The position numbers and the translations under genes are program-made. A stretch of 52,422 bases of DNA from Bacteroidales bacterium (GTDB lineage: Bacteria > Bacteroidota > Bacteroidia > Bacteroidales > PUMT01). Location of the stretch: contig SLJO01000055.1 in assembly GCA_007135095.1 (NCBI GenBank), forward strand, positions 1 to 52,422, read 5' to 3'. Of this stretch, positions 43,430 to 50,642 are shown piece after piece. The stretch's first letter is position 1. Every line of letters begins with the position of its first letter. Under the pieces are notes generated by a model that made no database searches, had not been told where the DNA came from, and saw nothing but the letters and a program-made list of their open reading frames with translations.

Positions 43430-44857
43430 ATGGATTTATCAACAAAACCTGCAACAACTGAAACCAACCTGTTACGAGTTATAATGCTCTCGTCGGTGGC
43501 TGCACTTGGCGGATTTCTTTTCGGGTTTGATAGCGGAGTGATCAACGGAACGGTACACGCCCTGCAGGGTGCGTTCGATTCAGATGCCGTGGGAACCGGT
43601 TTTAATGTAGCTTCCATGCTGCTGGGATGCGCTATAGGTGCTTTTTTCTCAGGGATGCTGGCCGATAAATACGGCCGCAAGTATGTATTGATCACTGCAG
43701 CGGCGGCATTCATTATCAGTGCCTGGGGTTCGGGTATCGCTTCCACCTCTACCGAGTTTGTTTTTTATCGTGTGCTGGGAGGACTGGCCATTGGGGCTGC
43801 CAGCATACTATCTCCCGCATACATAGGCGAGATAGCCCCCCCGAATATACGGGGCCGGCTTATATCTTTCCAGCAAATGGCAATCGTGCTGGGATTGTTT
43901 TTTGCTTTTTTCAGCAATTACAACCTGGCATCTATTGCCGGCGGTGCCTCTGCAGAATTATGGTGGGGATATGATGCCTGGCAATGGATGTTCTGGGTAG
44001 AACTCATCCCGGCATCAATATTTTTTATTTGCCTGCTGTTTATTCCTGAATCACCCCGGTACCTTGTGGCTGCCAGACAATCCGAAAAGGCCGTTTCAGT
44101 TCTGGCAAGCATAACCAACTGGGAAATCGCCAGGAAACAGGTGGAAGAAATCAAACGTACGGTTTTGGGAGAACGCAAACCCAGGATGTCGGATATAGTG
44201 AATGAAAAAACAAAAAAAGTAAACCCCATTGTCTGGGTAGGTTTAGGATTGGCCGCCCTGCAAACATTCACAGGCATCGACGTAGTATTTTATTACGGCA
44301 CGGTACTGTGGCAGGCGGCAGGCTTTACCGAAGCTGATGCCCTGTTTACCAATGTTATCTCGGGCAGCGTGAACATCGTGTTTACCATTCTGGCCATTAC
44401 CCTTGTTGACCGCTTTGGCCGGAAACCGCTCCTGCTGATCGGGGCACTGGGACAGGCAGTAATGCTTGGTCTGCTGGCCATTATATTTGCCGTCGGGGTC
44501 GAAGATGCTTCCCAGGGAATTGAAATGAGTGGCACATACGGCATAATGGCATTACTCGCAGCCAATGGCTATGTCGCTTTCTTCGCCATGACATGGGGAC
44601 CGGTTTTGTGGGTCATGCTGGGTGAGATGTTTTCCAATAAATTCAGGGGTGCCGCCCTGGCCATAGCCGGAATGACCAAATGGCTTGCAAACTTTTTGGT
44701 TATCATAAGTTTCCCTGTTCTTCAGGCTTCTGTCGGGCTGGGGGTATCATACGGCATATATGCCGCAATGGGCATCGTTGCATTTATTTTTGTACGCAGG
44801 TACGTAACAGAAACCAAGGGCAAGACCCTGGAAGAGATTTCACTCGATCAGGAATAG
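43430..44857 (+). CDS. Sugar-porter MFS transporter
   Basis: 475-aa 12-TM major facilitator of the sugar porter family, usually a proton symporter. Family signatures in order: DKYGRKYVL after helix 2, PPNIRGRLISFQQ (helix 4-5), PESPRYL after helix 6, DRFGRKPLLL after helix 8 and TETKGKTLEEI at the C-terminus. The substrate is a hexose or pentose such as xylose or galactose; the sequence does not decide. It stands alone after the PIG-L gene (210 bp). Confidence 0.9.
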   Translation: MDLSTKPATTETNLLRVIMLSSVAALGGFLFGFDSGVINGTVHALQGAFDSDAVGTGFNVASMLLGCAIGAFFSGMLADKYGRKYVLITAAAAFIISAWGSGIASTSTEFVFYRVLGGLAIGAASILSPAYIGEIAPPNIRGRLISFQQMAIVLGLFFAFFSNYNLASIAGGASAELWWGYDAWQWMFWVELIPASIFFICLLFIPESPRYLVAARQSEKAVSVLASITNWEIARKQVEEIKRTVLGERKPRMSDIVNEKTKKVNPIVWVGLGLAALQTFTGIDVVFYYGTVLWQAAGFTEADALFTNVISGSVNIVFTILAITLVDRFGRKPLLLIGALGQAVMLGLLAIIFAVGVEDASQGIEMSGTYGIMALLAANGYVAFFAMTWGPVLWVMLGEMFSNKFRGAALAIAGMTKWLANFLVIISFPVLQASVGLGVSYGIYAAMGIVAFIFVRRYVTETKGKTLEEISLDQE

Positions 44858-44987
44858 ACGCCCCTCGCACATTCTTTCCGGTAAGCCGGAGAAACCTTGC
44901 GAAGTTTCCTTTACCTGGTCAATGAAGCATGAAAGAAATTTCAATTCACTGAATCCTGCGAATTCTGAATAATAATTAAACTTATAT

Positions 44988-45037
44988 TTTGAATTTTATG
45001 AAACTTTCTTAATATTTGTTCGTTTATTTACGAACAA
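44988..45037 (+). promoter_or_regulatory. arsFG promoter with overlapping operator
   Basis: TTTG at 44988-44991, exactly 19 bp, then AATATTTG at 45011-45018 (one mismatch to TAnnTTTG). Overlapping its 3' end, TTGTTCGT (45016-45023), a 6-bp spacer TTATTT and ACGAACAA (45030-45037) form a perfect 8-bp inverted repeat, extended by partly matching TAATATT/AATATTA flanks. A repressor bound here would cover the -7 box and the transcription start. The shape suits an ArsR/SmtB-type dimer; no such regulator is in the window. Confidence 0.65.
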
Positions 45038-45065
45038 TATTAGATTCCTTAAACCCAAAATCATC

Positions 45066-45497
45066 ATGAAGACTTTTTTTATTTTTTTAATCTCCTTGCT
45101 TATTCTTCCGGTAATGTCTGCCTGCGGCCAGAATTCCCCCGGCAATCAGAATCAGCAGGAAACGGCGGTTGCCAGCAGCAAAGTTGATGTATATTATTTT
45201 CATTTCACACGCCGGTGCGTATCATGCGTTAATGTTCAGAATGCTACCGGGAAGGTGCTTAAAGACCATTATGCACGGGAGCTCAGTGAGGGAACAATCG
45301 TTTTTCATGAGATCAATCTTTCGGAACCAGAATCAAGAGAGATTGCACAGATGCTGGATGTTGGCGGTCAGGGACTGCTGATTGTTAACGGTGATAAAAA
45401 ATTTGACCTTACCATGCAGGGATTCATGCATGCCGGCAGGAATTACGAACGTTTTGAAAAAGAAATGGTAGAGGCTATTTCCAGGGCCAAAAACTAG
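45066..45497 (+). CDS. arsF: ArsF-family thioredoxin-like lipoprotein
   Basis: 143-aa lipoprotein (lipobox ending Cys20, PVMSAC) with a thioredoxin-like fold. The CxxC pair is in FTRRCVSCVNVQ (about 56-67). Homologues are annotated as nitrophenyl compound nitroreductase subunit ArsF family. The protein would sit at the outer face of the membrane and pass electrons or thiols to the ArsG-type permease; the gene names come from the Shewanella arsEFG operon. It is 5 bp before arsG, so the two genes are cotranscribed. Confidence 0.8.
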   Translation: MKTFFIFLISLLILPVMSACGQNSPGNQNQQETAVASSKVDVYYFHFTRRCVSCVNVQNATGKVLKDHYARELSEGTIVFHEINLSEPESREIAQMLDVGGQGLLIVNGDKKFDLTMQGFMHAGRNYERFEKEMVEAISRAKN

Positions 45498-45502
45498 GTT
45501 GA

Positions 45503-46201
45503 ATGGATATACTTTCTCAATGGCTGGATAATACACAGTTACCATTATTATCGGCCTTGCTGCTGGGACTGATGACAGCAATAAGTCCATGCCCACTGGC
45601 TACAAATATTACAGCGGTAGGTTTTATCAGCAAAGATCTTAAAAGCAGGCGCAGGGTATTCTATAACGGTGTTATTTATACGCTGGGCCGGTCGGTTACT
45701 TATATTGGCCTGGGACTGGTATTGTACGCAGGCGCTGGTCAGATGCAACTATCCTCCACTATTTCTATATATGGCGAGAAACTTATTGGACCCTTGCTGT
45801 TTATCATAGGTGTTTTCATGCTGGGGATCATTAAAATTTCTCTCCCCGGAATCGGATCGCTCACCGAAAAAATGGAAAGCAATCATAAAAACTCGTTCTT
45901 TGGTGTATTGCTGCTGGGAATAGTTTTTGCCCTTGCTTTCTGCCCTTACAGCGGTGTATTGTATTTCGGAGCCCTGATTCCCATGACGATAGGAAGCTCA
46001 CAAGCTATTCCCATGCTGCTGGTTTTCGCTCTTGCCACAGGATTGCCCGTTATAATCTTTGCCTGGCTGCTGGCATTCGCAGTAAATAAGGTTGGAAACC
46101 TGTATAACAGGGTAAAGAATTTTGAAAAATGGTTCCGGAAAATCGTCGCATTGCTGTTTATAATAACAGGCTTATACTATATAGTTATCATTTATTTCTG
46201 A
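45503..46201 (+). CDS. arsG: ArsG-type permease (CcdA-like)
   Basis: 232-aa membrane protein with about six helices. The paired motifs AISPCPLATNITAVGF (about 28-43) and FCPYSGVLYFGALIP (about 149-163), each with a Cys-Pro, are the signature of the DsbD/CcdA superfamily and of ArsG, described as an efflux permease for aromatic aminobenzylarsenicals. Function may be export or thiol transfer across the inner membrane. It starts 5 bp after arsF and its last 10 bases overlap the end of the convergent MFS gene. arsE and arsR are absent nearby. Confidence 0.8.
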   Translation: MDILSQWLDNTQLPLLSALLLGLMTAISPCPLATNITAVGFISKDLKSRRRVFYNGVIYTLGRSVTYIGLGLVLYAGAGQMQLSSTISIYGEKLIGPLLFIIGVFMLGIIKISLPGIGSLTEKMESNHKNSFFGVLLLGIVFALAFCPYSGVLYFGALIPMTIGSSQAIPMLLVFALATGLPVIIFAWLLAFAVNKVGNLYNRVKNFEKWFRKIVALLFIITGLYYIVIIYF

Positions 46202-47448
46202 AAGCCCTCCGTCGTGTCAGCAGCCAATGAAACATCATCCTTCACGGGAGCAGGCTGAATGCCTGCTGAAACCGGCTTAAGGGAGGCAAGGATTGCCTTC
46301 CTTAAAAAGGTAAATACCAGGCCAGTGACCAGCAAAAAGACTCCGGCACTCACAAACAGGAAGCCGGTGCCAAATGCCCCGGATAATGTCTGACTTGCTA
46401 AGGGTGAAACGAACTGCCCCATAAAAATAGCTGTTGTTAACCCTCCAATGGCCCGTCCACGGATAACCGCAGGCACTTCAAGGGTAAGCCAGACATTCAG
46501 GTTGGGAAACATTAACCCCGTTCCAAGCCCGCTAACAGCAAGTCCGGTCAGCACAATGGTATAACCATTACCCAGACCGATAAGCAGATAACCTGCACCC
46601 ATCAATCCGAAAGTTAGCCCGAAAATCATTAAAAAGCCCATATGATTTTTTATCCTGCCATAGCCAAATGACGACACCATGGCAAACAATGTAACTACAG
46701 CAATGGACATGCCGCTTGCAGCAGGTCCGGCACCAACCATTTCATTAAGGTAAAAAGGGATTTGCAGGGGAATGAAATAAAATATCAGCATTCCTGAAAA
46801 AGCAATAACATAAATAAAGAAAACCAGCCTTGCCGGGCCCCTGAAATTGTCAGCGCTGTCCTTGCCACTTGATTTCCTGTTAACCGATACAGGTTCATTA
46901 AGTGAAAAGATGACCAGCGGCACTAAGATTATCGCAAAGAGATAGATGGCAAAAGGCCAGCGCCAGCCCAGTTCAGCGAGGCTGCCGCCTGCAGTAAGGA
47001 ATATGACACCACCGAAATTCATGAAAGCTGCCTGCCAGCCCATAAATTGTGAACGGGCCCTGCCTTCAAAATAATCAGCAATAAGGGTCGTCGCACTTGT
47101 CATAATTCCCGCCACTGCTACTCCCAGTAATGCTCGTCCGGCAAGTATTGCCCCTATATTGTTGAGATATAGACCTGAACTGCCGGAAATTCCATAAAGC
47201 AGCATTGCGGGAATAAGAAGACGTAAGCGTCCGCTCCTGTCCAGAAACCATCCCGTAAGGGGCGCTGCCAAAACAATAAACAAAGCAGGCATAGTCAGAA
47301 CCAGCTGAACCCAGAGACCTGAATATTCTATTTCAGAAAAATGAACATGGATAGATGGCAGTGCAGGAGCAACTGCTGTTCCTGCCATTACAGTAAGGCT
47401 GCTCACCAGCAACAAAGAAGCTTTAGTAGCCAACCCGTCATTCTTCAT
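46192..47448 (-). CDS. MFS transporter, drug/metabolite type
   Basis: 418 aa from the ATG at 47448 (441 aa if started at 47517). It has 12 hydrophobic helices. Helix 1 SLTVMAGTAVAPALPSI, then WFLDRSGRLRLLIPAML (motif A) and SATTLIADYFEGRARSQFMGWQAA are typical of the DHA1-like drug:proton antiporters. The substrate is unknown; it may export an antibiotic or siderophore. The basic-to-hydrophobic pattern begins at MKNDGLATK, favouring 47448, but the predicted transcript start at about 47537 allows any of the starts. It converges on arsG, overlapping by 10 bp. Confidence 0.85.
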   Translation of the reverse strand: MKNDGLATKASLLLVSSLTVMAGTAVAPALPSIHVHFSEIEYSGLWVQLVLTMPALFIVLAAPLTGWFLDRSGRLRLLIPAMLLYGISGSSGLYLNNIGAILAGRALLGVAVAGIMTSATTLIADYFEGRARSQFMGWQAAFMNFGGVIFLTAGGSLAELGWRWPFAIYLFAIILVPLVIFSLNEPVSVNRKSSGKDSADNFRGPARLVFFIYVIAFSGMLIFYFIPLQIPFYLNEMVGAGPAASGMSIAVVTLFAMVSSFGYGRIKNHMGFLMIFGLTFGLMGAGYLLIGLGNGYTIVLTGLAVSGLGTGLMFPNLNVWLTLEVPAVIRGRAIGGLTTAIFMGQFVSPLASQTLSGAFGTGFLFVSAGVFLLVTGLVFTFLRKAILASLKPVSAGIQPAPVKDDVSLAADTTEGFQK

Positions 47449-47543
47449 ATCATACTCCCCATTTGTCATCCGCCATGAAGGGCTTAAGTGAGCCGGTATC
47501 ATAAATTTGTTATTCATGATAACGATCAGATCATTTTTTGGTT

Positions 47544-47573
47544 CAAAAATATTTCTGATTAATTATGAACAAA
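47544..47573 (-). promoter_or_regulatory. Promoter of the MFS gene
   Basis: On the minus strand: TTTG (47573-47570), an 18-bp spacer, then TATTTTTG (47551-47544), an exact TAnnTTTG match. This is among the best promoter-like pairs in the window. The transcript would begin near 47537, about 20 nt before the first in-frame ATG at 47517. Confidence 0.6.
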
Positions 47574-47629
47574 CTCAGGGTGTGATGGCGCCTTGACACA
47601 GTCTTGATCTGTTAGCGCTTTTAAGCCAT

Positions 47630-49522
47630 TTAATTTCTGCCAGGGATGATCCTTTTCTGCAATTCCTCAATACTGAGTGTTATCATTTTGCCGGCCGGAT
47701 CATCATCCCGGTAAGTGATTACCTTCAACCAGGTGGCATCTTTGGGTACAGAAAGGACATCCTTGTATTTATCGCTATACAAGTCCGGATCTGTATTGTC
47801 AAATGTGTAATAAAGGTCCAGATCCTTAATTTCAGTATCCAGTTTTATCAGCATATTGGAATCCTCATCAGAAAATGGAGTGATGATGGCATTATACATG
47901 CTTCGTGCATAATTTATCCCTGCAAAATCAGCCCTGATAAAGTGTCCCTCTGTTTTTTTCACAAAATGCACCCAGTCTTTGAGCTCCCGGGGTGTCCACA
48001 AAACCTCGGCCAGTGCCCAGCCCCTGGGCCAGGTCATGTATTCTGCATGCCGGAAATGAGGTACCGACTCGGTCCACAGGTTACCTTGTCCGCCCAGGAT
48101 CAACTTCTCATTAATACCATCGGGCACTGGTTCGAAATTGTAGGAGTCTGTAAGTCTGCACATCGAATAGGTGTCAGGCTCAACAGAGGGTTCTCCCTGG
48201 TACAGGTCAAGATAGGTGTGATTGTTTGGTGTCATAATTACGTTATGACCTGCCTTTGCAGCCTCTATGCCACCTTTCATACCTCTCCATGACATAACCG
48301 TGGCATTGGGAGCCAGTCCTCCTTCAAGTATTTCATCCCATCCTATGAGCCTTCTGTTTTTTGTCTCAAGCATTTTCTCAACCCTTCTGATAAAATAGCT
48401 TTGAAGCTCATAGGTGTCGTTTAAACCCTCCTCCTTCATTCTGGCCTGGCACTTCGGGCATTTCTGCCAAAATCCTTTATACACTTCATCTCCTCCGATA
48501 TGAATATATTCCGAAGGAAAAAGCATGGCCACTTCAGTAAATATCCTATCAAGATATTCAAATGTAAGGTCATTCCCCGCACACAAAGTGTTCTCATCTA
48601 TTCCGTAAAATAAATTTCCAACATTAATCTCCGTAACAGTCTGTGTGCACGATATCTCCGGATAGGCTACGATGGCAGGCAACGCATGACCGGGCACATC
48701 AATTTCCGGCACAATTTCAACAAATCTTTCTTTCGCGTAACCTACTATTTCCCGAATATCCTCATGGGTATAAAAACCACCATATTCAGCGGGTTCTCCT
48801 TCCTGCCCGGGTGTCCGGGTCCACCACTGCCCTACCCTTCTGACCCGCCATGCACCTATTTCAGTAAGTTTTGGCAAACTCTTTATCTCAATTCGCCATC
48901 CCTGGTCATCTGTCAGGTGCCAGTGAAAAATATTCATTTTATACTCGGCTAGCTGGTCAATATACTCCTTTACTTCTTCTTTTGTAAAAAAATGCCTGCT
49001 TACATCCAGCATTAAGCCACGCCATTTAAACCTGGGTATATCAACAATTTCAGCACTCCTTATTTTCCATTCCACATCTTTCTGTATTGAGCTGCTTTTA
49101 ATCTCGGCGGGCAACTTCTGCAACAAGGTCTGTATCCCGTAAAAAATACCATTTGCTTTATTAGCTGTTACCTCAATATTACGAGGTGTAACAATAAGCC
49201 TGTATCCCTCAATACCCAGACTCTCATCCTCGGTGTCCAATATCTTCAGGTTTATACCTCTGCCTGCACCCTGTTGTACAGATAAGCTGAAGCCCATTGC
49301 AGGTTCAAGCCTGGCAATCAAATATCGGGCAACAGACTCTGAATCTTCACCGGTCCAATAAACAGTGCTAGTGTTCCTGATACTGTAATAACCCGGGTTT
49401 AGGGTAATATTTAACGGCTCAGGAATAACTGATAAAGAATCATCCCGTATGGCAGATCCCTGTTTCTTGTTGCAGGCAGAGAAAATGACTGCCAGACAAA
49501 AAAGATAAAATATGATTTTCAT
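47630..49522 (-). CDS. Beta-N-acetylhexosaminidase, GH20, lipoprotein
   Basis: 630-aa lipoprotein (lipobox ending Cys17, FSAC) with an N-terminal GH20b domain (about 30-150) and a GH20 catalytic barrel. Catalytic pair D345-E346 is in HIGGDEVYKG; HWHLTDDQGWRIEI (200-213) and EIDVPGHA (273-280) are conserved active-site segments. A CxxC-type pair CPKC lies at about 355-358 next to the active site. The C-terminal domain (about 545-625) reads as a chitobiase-like beta-domain. It releases terminal GlcNAc or GalNAc at the cell surface or in the periplasm. Confidence 0.95.
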   Translation of the reverse strand: MKIIFYLFCLAVIFSACNKKQGSAIRDDSLSVIPEPLNITLNPGYYSIRNTSTVYWTGEDSESVARYLIARLEPAMGFSLSVQQGAGRGINLKILDTEDESLGIEGYRLIVTPRNIEVTANKANGIFYGIQTLLQKLPAEIKSSSIQKDVEWKIRSAEIVDIPRFKWRGLMLDVSRHFFTKEEVKEYIDQLAEYKMNIFHWHLTDDQGWRIEIKSLPKLTEIGAWRVRRVGQWWTRTPGQEGEPAEYGGFYTHEDIREIVGYAKERFVEIVPEIDVPGHALPAIVAYPEISCTQTVTEINVGNLFYGIDENTLCAGNDLTFEYLDRIFTEVAMLFPSEYIHIGGDEVYKGFWQKCPKCQARMKEEGLNDTYELQSYFIRRVEKMLETKNRRLIGWDEILEGGLAPNATVMSWRGMKGGIEAAKAGHNVIMTPNNHTYLDLYQGEPSVEPDTYSMCRLTDSYNFEPVPDGINEKLILGGQGNLWTESVPHFRHAEYMTWPRGWALAEVLWTPRELKDWVHFVKKTEGHFIRADFAGINYARSMYNAIITPFSDEDSNMLIKLDTEIKDLDLYYTFDNTDPDLYSDKYKDVLSVPKDATWLKVITYRDDDPAGKMITLSIEELQKRIIPGRN

Positions 49523-49655
49523 AATAGTTTTTTTGCAGCACCCGGCATAGGGCAGCGAAAGCCCCGGATTAATTATTTTTTATACATTTAATTGTTAATA
49601 AAAGGATAAAACAGCCTGATCTTATGATTAAACTGCAATACCCGGCGATCTTCAG

Positions 49656-50642
49656 TTAGTCTGCAAGTTGCAATTCCCTGTTACTGATCCTGGGCACTAT
49701 TGGGTTATTCTCCGGCTGACCGGGCATACCCAGCTCTTCAGGGCCCGGCCCGACGAATGTTGTTTCCCTGCCTTCAATAATTATTGCTTCGTTATTGATC
49801 TCTACAAAAGCATAAAGCGGATCCTTATATGGAATAGTATATCTGATCCATGGATATTCTTCGTCAATTTCTTCACTGTACCTTATCATTTGATAATCAC
49901 CTCCAACCCAATTGTAAGACATGCTATTAATCTGGATATAGTATATCCCGTTAATGTTAACAGCATAATCCGTATGATGGTGACCACTGAAACAGGCAAG
50001 TATTTTATTAAATCCGGCTAACCGGTTCTCCTCCTGAAGGATATGCCTGATTTGCCGCTTGTTTTCAATGCCATTTTCATTTTCGAGCGACTGGTGAGAA
50101 AATATTATAATGTTTTTTTCTGCTGTGCTGATTTCATTTTTCAGCCATTCTATCTGTTCTTCCCCTATGTACCTGGAATATCCCGGGGGCCTGTCAGGCG
50201 ATGGATTGAGGTCATTACCATCGAGCACAATAAAGTGGAATCCGTTTCTATTAAAGGAATAATACATATCAGGCATTCCCAGATACTCAACTACGTCCTC
50301 CTTAGAAAAACCGCCATCCGGCTCGTGATTGCCAATCACATGATAACTTTCTCCGGGATAGGAATTCCAAATGGACAGGAATTCAAGATTATAATCGTAG
50401 GGTCGGACGAAATCACCAAGCTGAATGATAAAATCAAGATCCCTTTCCGATGCTTCTTCAATAAACGAACCAATACGGTCGTCTGCATCATGCATTATAT
50501 CCTTGTGTACATCTGTGCAGATTCCGAATCTCACCTGAACGCTGTCTGTTTGTCCGGTATGACATGAAATAAACAGCATAATAAAAACAGGTAGCTGAAA
50601 AAGATATTTCATATTTTTCAATAGTTTCATTATTAACAACAT
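49656..50642 (-). CDS. Metallophosphoesterase lipoprotein
   Basis: Calcineurin-like phosphoesterase of 328 aa from the ATG at 50642, which overlaps the stop of the upstream gene as TGATG and suggests translational coupling. Motifs: GICTDVH, IIQLGDFVR, VIGNHE, IFSHQSL and FSGHHHTDYAV. A lipobox LFISC ends the signal peptide; a start at MKYLF (50612) would give a 17-residue signal, so the real start may be downstream. It probably acts in the periplasm. Same-strand coupling to the HzsA-related gene implies that the two work together. Confidence 0.85.
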   Translation of the reverse strand: MLLIMKLLKNMKYLFQLPVFIMLFISCHTGQTDSVQVRFGICTDVHKDIMHDADDRIGSFIEEASERDLDFIIQLGDFVRPYDYNLEFLSIWNSYPGESYHVIGNHEPDGGFSKEDVVEYLGMPDMYYSFNRNGFHFIVLDGNDLNPSPDRPPGYSRYIGEEQIEWLKNEISTAEKNIIIFSHQSLENENGIENKRQIRHILQEENRLAGFNKILACFSGHHHTDYAVNINGIYYIQINSMSYNWVGGDYQMIRYSEEIDEEYPWIRYTIPYKDPLYAFVEINNEAIIIEGRETTFVGPGPEELGMPGQPENNPIVPRISNRELQLAD

